From JADKIH01 sp031417395 (GTDB lineage Bacteria; Bacteroidota; Bacteroidia; AKYH767-A; 2013-40CM-41-45), in contig JANOVM010000018.1 in assembly GCA_031417395.1 (NCBI GenBank), positions 1-64,000 of the forward strand: 64,000 nucleotides of DNA, written 5' to 3'. Within the stretch, counting starts at the first letter, position 1. The number at the start of each line of letters is the position of its first letter. A program made the translations under genes and the position numbers. This document shows, one piece after another, positions 55,075 to 63,277 of the stretch. The notes under the pieces were generated by a model. It was not told the origin of the DNA and did no database searches. It saw only the letters and a program-made list of their open reading frames with translations.

Positions 55075-56293
55075 CAGTAAATCCAAATTCTGCTTGTTTT
55101 AAATGGTCCCGGAATTCAGGGTAGGATTTTGATGCCGGAGAAAAATCATCAATCGAGACTTCATTAAAAACCATCGATAACATAGCTTCAGCCATTACCA
55201 TTCTATGATCGTTATGTGAATTAAACATTGAAATAGGATGATTAATTTGAATTGGGAGAATTGAGAAAGAATCATCCAATAACTCTACCCTACACCCGGT
55301 CTTTAAGAGTTCTGTCTGAATAGCAATTAAACGGTCAGACTCCTTAATTCGTAAATTTCTAACACCGGAAAATACAGAAGGTATTCTAAGACCGGCGCAT
55401 GTAAAAGCAACAGGTATAACCAGGTCAGGGCAAGATGAAAAATTGTATTCGAAAAAAGCCGGAGTCGCTTTTAAAACATTTTTCTTTATAACAACGTCAT
55501 CGTTGGAAACAATTGAATCAATATTAAATTGTTTCATAATATCCATAATAACGGAATCTCCCTGTATGGAATTTGCACTTAAGTTCTTCAAATGTATTTC
55601 CGCACTATCTGACAAAGCAGCCGCCAGGTACCAAAAGGAAGCAGAACTCCAGTCGTTTTCAATACGTATTGATCTTGCCCGATACTTCCCATGCGGTACA
55701 ACAATTTTATTGTTCTCGGAAAAAACATCCACTCCAAAATACTTCATTAAAGAAACTGTCATGAAAATATAGGGTCTTGAAAAAACTTCTCCTGCTAATT
55801 CAATTTCCAGCCCATTTGAAAATTTTGGAGCTATAAGTAAAAGTGCTGAAACAAATTGAGAACTTTCTGAAGCATCAATAACTATTTTTCCTCCGCTTAT
55901 TTTTTTTCCGGTAATTTTTAGTGGAGGATAATTTAAACTTTCCTGATAGTTAATTTCACCTCCTAAAGATTGCAAGGCCTGAACAAGTTTTCCCACAGGT
56001 CTCTTTTTCATCCTTTCACTTCCTGTTAACAGATATTCTCCTTCCTGAATTGAAAGAAATGCAGTAAGAAAACGAAAAGCAGTGCCCGCTTCTTTAGCAT
56101 CAATTGTATCGTTCGTAAGGTTATTCAAAATATTTTTCAATACAATTGAGTCATCGGAATTAGATTCATTTTGTATGTCAAAATATTCTTCTGAAAGTGC
56201 CTGTATTAATAATACTCTGTTTGTTATGCTTTTGGAGGGAGTTAAAGAAATTTCTGACTGAATAACTCTATTTCCGCGATTGACAACAATCAT
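55067..56293 (-). CDS. aroA: 3-phosphoshikimate 1-carboxyvinyltransferase (EPSP synthase)
   Basis: 408 aa. Transfers enolpyruvyl from PEP to shikimate-3-phosphate. Motifs: SLTPSKSITNRVLLIQAL (substrate loop), EAGTAFRFLTAFLSI, LTGSERMKKRPVGKLVQAL, RIKESDRLIAIQTEL and SHNDHRMVMAEAML. Slightly short at the N-terminal side compared with E. coli, as usual in this phylum. Overlaps aroB by 4 nt; last gene of the aromatic operon. Confidence 0.96.
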   Translation of the reverse strand: MIVVNRGNRVIQSEISLTPSKSITNRVLLIQALSEEYFDIQNESNSDDSIVLKNILNNLTNDTIDAKEAGTAFRFLTAFLSIQEGEYLLTGSERMKKRPVGKLVQALQSLGGEINYQESLNYPPLKITGKKISGGKIVIDASESSQFVSALLLIAPKFSNGLEIELAGEVFSRPYIFMTVSLMKYFGVDVFSENNKIVVPHGKYRARSIRIENDWSSASFWYLAAALSDSAEIHLKNLSANSIQGDSVIMDIMKQFNIDSIVSNDDVVIKKNVLKATPAFFEYNFSSCPDLVIPVAFTCAGLRIPSVFSGVRNLRIKESDRLIAIQTELLKTGCRVELLDDSFSILPIQINHPISMFNSHNDHRMVMAEAMLSMVFNEVSIDDFSPASKSYPEFRDHLKQAEFGFTVT

Positions 56294-57360
56294 TGAACAG
56301 GAGCATTTGAAAACTCATAAATCATGAAATTTATTCCTTCGCGAATTAACTCCTGAGAAGGGTGGAAAATTCCTGCAGGCTTTCCGGGTGAGCTTAGAAG
56401 AGAGAATGCTATTTTGTCCTGCAAATTCTTTTTATCGGCATACAAAAACGGAAAGATAACTTCCGGAGAATAACGAAGATGAATATCGTTGTATAAATTT
56501 CTCAAATAGCGAATTGCTGAATACATTTTTTCCTCAGGAAAACCCGCCAACTTATGGCTAAGGAATAATTCACCCGCCATTCCTGCCGCAACGGCCTCCC
56601 CATGCCTCAAAGGGCGCACACCTTTTTGGGAAAAACTCTCCAAAGCGTGGCCGTAGGTATGTCCGAAATTCAAAATTTTCCTCCTGCCGTTTTCCAGAAA
56701 ATCCTCACCGGTTACTTCCATTTTGAAACGGACGGAATCTTCAATCAGCCGGTTAAGGCTGTTTCCATCGTAAAATCCTTTCTGAGTAGTAAGTAACAAA
56801 TTGAATTTATTTTCATCCGATAAAATTACATGCTTAAATATTTCTGCATATCCTGACCGCACTTCTTTAGGCGAAAGTGTTTTTAAAAAAAACGGGTAAA
56901 TAAAAACAGCTGACGGATTTGAAAATGTTCCTATTATATTTTTCTTGTCCAGATAATTCAACCCTGTCTTCCCTCCCATGGAAGCATCTACCATCGATAA
57001 AAGAGTAGTTGGAACATTAATAAAACGAATGCCTCTTTTGTATATGGAAGCAGCAAAACCTCCCATATCACTGATTACTCCTCCGCCAACATTAATAAAA
57101 AGTGTATTTCTGTCAGCATTTTTTTTAGATAAAACCGCGATAATGTTTTCAGCATTGACCGTATTTTTCTCTGCTTCTCCCGTGGGAACTTCAATAATGT
57201 TTGCCGATTCAAGAATGATGTTCTCGGAAAGTATTAAGGGTAAACAAAATTGTCTTGTATTGGAATCAACTAAAATAAAAATAGAAGTCGGATTCAATTC
57301 AGAAATGAATTTCGATAATTTCTTAACGGATTCCGTACCAACAAAAACAGGATAACTCAT
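56290..57360 (-). CDS. aroB: 3-dehydroquinate synthase
   Basis: 356 aa. Cyclises DAHP to 3-dehydroquinate with NAD and a metal. Motifs: VPTGEAEKNTVNAENI, LFINVGGGVISDMGGFAAS, RGIRFINVPTTLLSMVDAS, GYAEIFKHVIL, ILNFGHTYGHALES and LRHGEAVAAGMAG, holding the metal ligands. Starts 10 nt after the DAHP synthase gene and overlaps aroA. Confidence 0.97.
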   Translation of the reverse strand: MSYPVFVGTESVKKLSKFISELNPTSIFILVDSNTRQFCLPLILSENIILESANIIEVPTGEAEKNTVNAENIIAVLSKKNADRNTLFINVGGGVISDMGGFAASIYKRGIRFINVPTTLLSMVDASMGGKTGLNYLDKKNIIGTFSNPSAVFIYPFFLKTLSPKEVRSGYAEIFKHVILSDENKFNLLLTTQKGFYDGNSLNRLIEDSVRFKMEVTGEDFLENGRRKILNFGHTYGHALESFSQKGVRPLRHGEAVAAGMAGELFLSHKLAGFPEEKMYSAIRYLRNLYNDIHLRYSPEVIFPFLYADKKNLQDKIAFSLLSSPGKPAGIFHPSQELIREGINFMIYEFSNAPVQ

Positions 57361-57370
57361 GTTTTCTCAT

Positions 57371-58510
57371 TTATGATTTATGATCTGAATGAGGTCTGAT
57401 TTCAGAAATTTCTTCCCGATACGTTCCATTAAATATTTCTGTTTGCTGATGAATGGATTCATCGTGTATGAGAGAATAAAGCGCGACAATAAATTCCTTT
57501 TCCAATTCTTTTACTTCTCCTGATTTTAATCGGGTTCGAAGTATTTCATTCCAACGTTCAACCTGGAGAATGGTCATATTATTTTCTTTCTTGTATGTAC
57601 CGATTTCTCTTGCAATTGACATTCGCTCTGACAACAATGACAATATATTTTCATCGAGTATATCAATTCTATTCCTCAGTATTTCCAGCTGATTCTTGAA
57701 GAAAACGTCGTCAACAGAAGGTTTCCGTATGATCAGGTTTTCCAAAAGCTCCTTCAGTTCTAAAGGAGTTAGCTGTTGCTCACTATCACTCAATGCATGC
57801 TCCGGATCGGTATGACTTTCAATCATTAGTCCGTCAAAATTTAAATCCATTGCATATTGTGAAATTCGAGCTATAAACTCGCGTGATCCGCAAATGTGGC
57901 TTGGATCGCAAAGTATGGGTAATTCAGGAAATCTACGTTTTAATTCAATTGGAATTTGCCAATTAGGGGCGTTCCTGTAACGCGAATTTTCAAAAGCAGA
58001 AAATCCTCTATGTATAGCAATTAATTTATTTATACCCGACTTATTCAATCTTTCAAAGGCGCCAACCCATAATTCAATATCAGGATTCACCGGATTTTTA
58101 ACCATTACAGGAATATCAGTACCTGTAAGAGCCTCTGCAATTTCCTGAACCAGAAAAGGATTAACTGTGGTTCGGGCTCCAATCCATATAACATCAATAC
58201 CGGCATTTAAAGCTGCTTCTACATGTTTTGGTGTTGCAACCTCTACGGTTACAGGTAACCCACTGTTTAAACCTGCCTGCTTTAGCCAATGCAACCCTTC
58301 CATACCAATTCCCTGAAAAGAATCGGGCCTGGTACGCGGCTTCCAGATACCTCCTCGCAAAAGTTGAATACCAAGTTTCTTTAATTCCACTGCAATTTCT
58401 ATTATCTGCTTTTCAGACTCGACACCGCAAGGACCTGAGACCAGAAATGGGTGAGAAACTTTAAAAGGTAAAGAAGTTAATGGAAGATTCTTTATCATCG
58501 CTTTAGACAT
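57371..58510 (-). CDS. bifunctional DAHP synthase / chorismate mutase
   Basis: 379 aa. Residues 1-265 are a type I, KdsA-like DAHP synthase: VSGPCGVESEKQIIEIAVEL, LRGGIWKPRTRPDSFQGIG, DVIWIGARTTVNPFLVQEIA, ILCDPSHICGSREFI. Residues about 275-360 are an AroQ chorismate mutase (LRNRIDILDENILSLLSERM, IAREIGTYKKENN). The fused form allows the mutase domain to regulate DAHP synthase by prephenate or its relatives in studied cases. First gene of the operon, with a textbook promoter 4 nt before its ATG. Confidence 0.95.
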   Translation of the reverse strand: MSKAMIKNLPLTSLPFKVSHPFLVSGPCGVESEKQIIEIAVELKKLGIQLLRGGIWKPRTRPDSFQGIGMEGLHWLKQAGLNSGLPVTVEVATPKHVEAALNAGIDVIWIGARTTVNPFLVQEIAEALTGTDIPVMVKNPVNPDIELWVGAFERLNKSGINKLIAIHRGFSAFENSRYRNAPNWQIPIELKRRFPELPILCDPSHICGSREFIARISQYAMDLNFDGLMIESHTDPEHALSDSEQQLTPLELKELLENLIIRKPSVDDVFFKNQLEILRNRIDILDENILSLLSERMSIAREIGTYKKENNMTILQVERWNEILRTRLKSGEVKELEKEFIVALYSLIHDESIHQQTEIFNGTYREEISEIRPHSDHKS

Positions 58511-58514
58511 AGCG

Positions 58515-58545
58515 CAAAGATAAAGGCATTTAATTTAATCGCCAA
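58515..58545 (-). promoter_or_regulatory. promoter of the aromatic amino-acid operon
   Basis: Minus strand TTG (58545-58543), 20-nt spacer, TATCTTTG (58522-58515), a full match, 4 nt before the ATG at 58510. Confidence 0.7.
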
Positions 58546-58611
58546 TGGAATATTCACTTGTTTTAGCTTTAGCTTCATGAAAAGGTTTGAGCTAACGAAC
58601 AAATGAAATTC

Positions 58612-59715
58612 TTATTTAAATGAAAATAACAATTTTTGTTGTCCTTTCGTCTCATTTTCCCCAAGGGTACCTTTCTCTAAATTAAGCAACCATTTTTTTC
58701 TCCACAGTCCTCCGCCATATCCTGTCAGATGTCCGTCCTCTCCAATAACTCTGTGGCAAGGAATAAGAATGGAAATCTTATTCATTCCATTTGCCTGAGC
58801 CACTGCTCTGATTGCTTTTAAATTATTTAGTGCTAAAGCTTGCTGCTTATAAGAACGTGTGCTTCCGTAAGGTATTCTCTGCAATTCTTCCCAAACCGAC
58901 TTCTGAAAATCAGTCCCTACAGGATGTAAAGGAATCGAAAATAATTTTCTTTTACCATCAAAGTACTCTTTCAATTGGCTTTTTAACTGTGTAATTACTA
59001 AACTTTCTACGGGTAAAATAGAAGCATTTAGGCGTTTACTTATATCCTTAAATTCAGTTTCCAGCATTTTACGGTCAGTAAACTCTAAAAGACAAATCCC
59101 TTCCTCTGTAGAACAAGTAATCATTGGACCAATTGGTGTTTCCAATCTACAATAGTTAACGATACGTTTGTTTTTGCTTTCCTTTGGCGAAAAACCTAAA
59201 ATATTTTTAAAAGAGTCGTTAAATCCACTCAGAGATTCATAGCCTGAATCGAACGCTACGGGTCCAACCTTTTTAGCTTGCTGCAGTTGTTTAAAAGCCG
59301 AATTAATTCTTAACATTCGCTGGTATGCATGAAATGTCATTCCATGCTGCTTCTGAAACCATCTGCGAATTGTATGGGGTTCAACTCCCATTTCTCGAAG
59401 ATTATAATCCGTAATGGTAACACCATCATTTGTATCAATCCGCTCCAATAATTTCTGAATAAACGCAGGAGTTTCACCTGCATCATGGAGTGGATTACAA
59501 ATTTTACATGGCCTGTATCCGTGAACAATTGCAGCATGAGTGTTTGGGAAAAATTCAACATTCTCCTTTTTAGGCTTTTTGGCCGTACAGGTTGGTCGGC
59601 AAAATATGCCTGTTGTCCTGACAGCAGCTATAAAAATTCCTTCGAAGGTTGAATCTTTATGAACCAGTGCCTGATACATAATTTCTTCTGTGAGTTCCAC
59701 TTTACGAAGATACAT
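58612..59715 (-). CDS. ada: Ada: methyltransferase/transcription activator for alkylation damage
   Basis: 367 aa from the ATG at 59715 (MYLRKVELTEEIMYQALVHKD), 12 codons inside the open frame; relatives start at this point. Three parts: Ada zinc domain with Cys39, 43, 70 and 73 (FCRPTCTAKKPKK, YRPCKICNP), AraC-type helix-turn-helix (about 90-175), and MGMT domain with the acceptor Cys in ILIPCHRVIGEDG. Takes methyl groups from phosphotriesters (zinc Cys) and O6-methylguanine (C-terminal Cys), then activates repair genes. Divergent from the proline dehydrogenase gene. Confidence 0.96.
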   Translation of the reverse strand: MYLRKVELTEEIMYQALVHKDSTFEGIFIAAVRTTGIFCRPTCTAKKPKKENVEFFPNTHAAIVHGYRPCKICNPLHDAGETPAFIQKLLERIDTNDGVTITDYNLREMGVEPHTIRRWFQKQHGMTFHAYQRMLRINSAFKQLQQAKKVGPVAFDSGYESLSGFNDSFKNILGFSPKESKNKRIVNYCRLETPIGPMITCSTEEGICLLEFTDRKMLETEFKDISKRLNASILPVESLVITQLKSQLKEYFDGKRKLFSIPLHPVGTDFQKSVWEELQRIPYGSTRSYKQQALALNNLKAIRAVAQANGMNKISILIPCHRVIGEDGHLTGYGGGLWRKKWLLNLEKGTLGENETKGQQKLLFSFK

Positions 59716-59772
59716 GGTTGTAAATGTTAAAAGCAACCGAAAAATTAACAAGCTATTTTATTATTAAAATCA

Positions 59773-59803
59773 TTGAAGATTATCCAAGAATCTATTAGGT
59801 TTG
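59773..59803 (+). promoter_or_regulatory. promoter of the proline dehydrogenase gene
   Basis: TTG at 59773-59775, 20-nt spacer, TAGGTTTG at 59796-59803, a full TAnnTTTG match. It shows that a TTG at 59801 is promoter, not start codon. Confidence 0.7.
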
Positions 59804-59812
59804 CATCAATCT

Positions 59813-61000
59813 ATGAAAGACCATCTGGTATCGTTTGATGATACTAAAACAGCCTTCCTGTCAAAGTCAGACCGTGATTTGAAACGCGCTTATTGGCTTT
59901 TTAAAATAATTAGCTTCAATTGGCTTGTCAGAATAAGTCCTCCTTTTGTGCAGTTTGCTTTATGGGCCAGGTTGCCCGTTAAGGGACTAATTCGCGCTAC
60001 AGCATTCAGGCATTTTTGTGGCGGCGAAAATATTGAATCATGTAGTGAAACTATACATAAACTCGCCGAATTTAATATTGGAACAATTCTGGATTATTCT
60101 GTTGAAGGAAAAGAATCTGAAGAAGATTTTGATAAAGGTTTATTAGAAACCCTTTCTACTATTTCGCGCGCTAAAGGTGATAAAAATATACCTTTTTGTG
60201 TTTTTAAACCTACAGGCTTTGCAAGATTTGCATTACTTGAAAAAAAGAATGCCAGTTTTTTGCTTACTTCAGAAGAAGAAAAAGAATTTGATTCCTATAA
60301 AAAGCGAATAGAAAAAATTTGTCAGGCTTCATTTGATGCAGATGTTCCTGTATTTATTGATGCTGAAGAAAGTTGGATACAAAATGTTATTGACGATACG
60401 GCTACTGAGATGATGATGAAATTTAACAAGGTCAAGCCTTTAGTCTTCAACACCTTGCAAATGTATCGGTCCGGAAGAATAGATTACCTTGAGAAATGTA
60501 TTCAACATGCAAAAGACAATAAATATATTCCGGGATTTAAAATAGTTCGGGGAGCTTACATGGAAAAAGAAAGACAGCGTGCTGCAAAATTAAATATTCC
60601 TTCTCCAATACAAATTGATAAAGCTGCTACTGATAAAGATTATAATGCTGCTTTACGTATAATAACTAAGAATATAGAATCTGCTGCTTTGTGTTGCGGT
60701 ACGCACAATGAAGCAAGCAGTCTGATGCTCGTTGAATTGATGGAAACCAACAAACTCTCAAACAACCATAATTACATTTGGTTCTCTCAACTCTACGGTA
60801 TGAGCGATCATATTAGTTACAACCTTGCTAATAAAGGCTACAATGTCTGTAAATACGTTCCCTACGGACCCGTAGAAGCTGTACTGCCCTATTTAATCCG
60901 CAGAGCTCAGGAAAATACTTCTGTTGCCGGACAAACCAGCAGAGAATTATCGTTGCTGAGTGAAGAACTTAAAAGAAGGAACAAAGCGACTAGAAGCTGA
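59813..61000 (+). CDS. proline dehydrogenase
   Basis: 395 aa from the ATG at 59813 (MKDHLVSFDDTKTAFLSKSD). FAD-linked (beta/alpha)8 enzyme oxidising proline to pyrroline-5-carboxylate. Motifs: TILDYSVEGKESEEDFDKG, FCVFKPTGFARFALL, VFIDAEESWIQNVIDDTATE, FKIVRGAYMEKERQRA, CGTHNEASSLMLV and YNVCKYVPYGPVEAVLPYLIRRAQEN at the flavin site. Stand-alone type, without the P5C dehydrogenase or DNA-binding parts of PutA. Faces ald convergently. Confidence 0.96.
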   Translation: MKDHLVSFDDTKTAFLSKSDRDLKRAYWLFKIISFNWLVRISPPFVQFALWARLPVKGLIRATAFRHFCGGENIESCSETIHKLAEFNIGTILDYSVEGKESEEDFDKGLLETLSTISRAKGDKNIPFCVFKPTGFARFALLEKKNASFLLTSEEEKEFDSYKKRIEKICQASFDADVPVFIDAEESWIQNVIDDTATEMMMKFNKVKPLVFNTLQMYRSGRIDYLEKCIQHAKDNKYIPGFKIVRGAYMEKERQRAAKLNIPSPIQIDKAATDKDYNAALRIITKNIESAALCCGTHNEASSLMLVELMETNKLSNNHNYIWFSQLYGMSDHISYNLANKGYNVCKYVPYGPVEAVLPYLIRRAQENTSVAGQTSRELSLLSEELKRRNKATRS

Positions 61001-61011
61001 AAGAAAAATTA

Positions 61012-62232
61012 TTAAATCCAGGCTGCTTTTATTAACTCCAGATCTTTATACGGAAGCTTGCAAACCTCAGCAATATAACGATTGGTAATTGAGCCATTGT
61101 ACATATAAACACCTGTTCTAACAGTTTTGTTTTTCCAGATAACTTCATCCATTCCGCCTTCTTCTGCGGCAGATAATAATATCTGACTGAAAATATTACT
61201 TAAAGCCGTTGAAGCTGTTCGGCTTACACGGGAAGCAATATTGGGAACACAATAATGAACAACTCCATACTTTCTGAAAACAGGTTCCAGATGATTGGTC
61301 ACTTCTGAGGTTTCAAAACATCCACCCTGATCAATACTTACATCAACAATTACTGATCCCACCCGCATTTCACTAACCATTTCTTCTGTAACCACTACCG
61401 GTGTGCGGCCTTCATTACTGCGAAGTGCTCCAATAGCCACGTCTGCATTACTTAATTCACGAAGTAATATGTTTGGAACAATAATGGAAGTAAAAATTCT
61501 GCTTCCCAAACGGTTTTGAAGCCGGCGCAAGCGGTGGACAGAATTATCAAATACTTTAACAGTGGCACCCAAACCAAGCGCAGTCTTTGCAGCATATTCA
61601 CCAACGGTCCCTGCTCCGATAATTACTACAACAGAAGGTGGTATACCGGCAACACCGCCAAGCAACTCCCCTTTTCCATTAAAAGCGTTACTGAGATATT
61701 CAGCAGCAATAAGAATACTGGAACTTCCAACAATCTCACTCATGGCTTGTATTATCGGATACACACCGGATTCTTCATGCATAAACTCATAACCGATAGA
61801 AGTAACTCTTTTGGCTGACAGTGCTTTTATATAATCTGCATTTTGCATACTCATTTGCAAAATAGAAAAAAGAAACTGACGCGGCTGAATCAACTCAAGC
61901 TCTTCCCGCGAAGGAGGGGCTACTTTAAGAACAATATCTGCTTTGTATACCTCTTCGGCGGAATACACTATTCTTGCTCCAGCTTCACTAAAATCAGAAT
62001 CTTCAATTTTAGCTGCCGATCCTGCTCCGGCCTGAACAACTACTTCGTGACCATTGTTTACCAATAAAGCTACAGAATCAGGTACCAGGGGTAATCTGTT
62101 CTCCTGGAAAGAAGTTTCTTTAGGAATTCCTATATATAAATGCTTATGCTTCTTTTTTATCTCAAGCATTGATTCTAAAGGCATCGCTGTTGATGCAGCA
62201 AGCTTAGAAAATACAGTAGGTTTTTCAATCAT
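61012..62232 (-). CDS. ald: alanine dehydrogenase
   Basis: 406 aa. NAD-dependent interconversion of alanine and pyruvate plus ammonia. Motifs: IGIPKETSFQENRLPLVPDS, HEVVVQAGAGSAAKIEDSDF, VVVIIGAGTVGEYAAKTALG (Rossmann), VIVDVSIDQGGCFETSE and VVHYCVPNIASRVSRTAS. An N-terminal extension of about 30 residues precedes the first motif. The start overlaps tsaE by 8 nt. Some members of this branch are also annotated as saccharopine or transhydrogenase-like; the dehydrogenase call fits best. Confidence 0.92.
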   Translation of the reverse strand: MIEKPTVFSKLAASTAMPLESMLEIKKKHKHLYIGIPKETSFQENRLPLVPDSVALLVNNGHEVVVQAGAGSAAKIEDSDFSEAGARIVYSAEEVYKADIVLKVAPPSREELELIQPRQFLFSILQMSMQNADYIKALSAKRVTSIGYEFMHEESGVYPIIQAMSEIVGSSSILIAAEYLSNAFNGKGELLGGVAGIPPSVVVIIGAGTVGEYAAKTALGLGATVKVFDNSVHRLRRLQNRLGSRIFTSIIVPNILLRELSNADVAIGALRSNEGRTPVVVTEEMVSEMRVGSVIVDVSIDQGGCFETSEVTNHLEPVFRKYGVVHYCVPNIASRVSRTASTALSNIFSQILLSAAEEGGMDEVIWKNKTVRTGVYMYNGSITNRYIAEVCKLPYKDLELIKAAWI

Positions 62233-62665
62233 AGGAAAAGGTAAAAATACGCTGTTGATCCTTTATTTCAATACTAATTTTTACATAAGGATGAGGCAAT
62301 AAATTTAAAATTTTTTCCGGCCATTCCACCAAACAAAGTGACCCACTTTCAAAATATTCTTCACAACCTATTTCTATCGCTTCTTCTTCCTTTTTGATTC
62401 TGTAAAAGTCAAAATGAAAGACCTTACCCCCTGTTTTATAATGATATTCATTTATCAACGAAAAAGTTGGGCTGCTGACATTTTCAGTAACACCAATCTC
62501 ACGGCATATGTGTCTGATAAAAGTTGTCTTTCCGGCTCCCATTTCAGCAAAAAAGGCAAAAAATTTGCAATCCCCGGCAAAGATTAATAATTCCTTTGCC
62601 AGTGTTCCCAAATCATTAAGATTACTAATTACCGTTTTATTCTCTTGAATCACGCTTATAATCAT
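62225..62665 (-). CDS. tsaE: tRNA threonylcarbamoyladenosine biosynthesis ATPase
   Basis: 146 aa. P-loop AEMGAGKTTFIRHICREIG, then SSPTFSLINEYHYKTGGKVF and HFDFYRIKKEEEAIEIG with CLVEWPEKI, all typical of TsaE. Assists TsaB/TsaD in t6A37 formation; TsaC is in this window at 18400. Its start lies 29 nt inside the ABC gene, and it overlaps ald. Confidence 0.95.
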   Translation of the reverse strand: MIISVIQENKTVISNLNDLGTLAKELLIFAGDCKFFAFFAEMGAGKTTFIRHICREIGVTENVSSPTFSLINEYHYKTGGKVFHFDFYRIKKEEEAIEIGCEEYFESGSLCLVEWPEKILNLLPHPYVKISIEIKDQQRIFTFSYD

Positions 62666-63272
62666 CTATTTTTATTTCTGCCTCACAAAAGAAATACTCC
62701 GCCTTATTCTGATTGGAAGCAACAATTACTGTTCTGTCTTTTGCGAATTCATCAATGATTTGCTTATACCAATCAATGCCATGATTATCCAGATTAGAAC
62801 ACGGTTCATCGAGTAACAACAATGGTGTATTGCTAAAAAGTGCAAGCGCTAACTTTACCCTTTGCTTCATTCCTGAAGAATAAAATTTAAAGGATTGACC
62901 GGCCTTATCAGAAAGCCCGGTCATATCGATAATCTCTTTTTCCGTTAACCCATTTACAGTAGATTTAAATTTGAAATGGAACCGAACAATCTCCTTAAGT
63001 GTAAATTCTTCTATCAATTCAAGGTAGGGAGCGGCAAGTGAAGTATAATTAAATATTTCATCCGGTAAAATAGATTTGCCTTCGTATTCAAAAGCAACAG
63101 TCCCTTCGTTCGGCATTACAGAACCCGCTATTACCTGGAGAAGTGTGGATTTACCTGAACCATTTGGTCCAAGTATTACTGATTTTTGACCTGGCATAAA
63201 GGCAATGGTTGCTTTTCGAAAAATCCATTCCCGGTAATATTTTTTACCTGTGCTGTTCAGTGAAATTTTCAC
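62637..63272 (-). CDS. lone ABC-type ATP-binding protein
   Basis: 211 aa starting at a GTG (63272). Walker A GPNGSGKSTLLQVIAGS, signature YSSGMKQRVKLALALF, Walker B LLLLDEPCSNLD and a C-terminal His-free switch region (VIVASNQNKAEYFF, where His is replaced by Gln). No permease is adjacent; it lies between lpxA and tsaE and overlaps tsaE by 29 nt. Partner and substrate unknown. The GTG start is preferred because it is the only suitable one before the first strand. Confidence 0.88.
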   Translation of the reverse strand: MKISLNSTGKKYYREWIFRKATIAFMPGQKSVILGPNGSGKSTLLQVIAGSVMPNEGTVAFEYEGKSILPDEIFNYTSLAAPYLELIEEFTLKEIVRFHFKFKSTVNGLTEKEIIDMTGLSDKAGQSFKFYSSGMKQRVKLALALFSNTPLLLLDEPCSNLDNHGIDWYKQIIDEFAKDRTVIVASNQNKAEYFFCEAEIKIDDYKRDSRE

Positions 63273-63277
63273 AATTT

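Noticed and set aside
59801..59812. Proline dehydrogenase start at TTG 59801
   Set aside because: The TTG is the last part of a perfect TAGGTTTG -7 box; ATG 59813 follows.
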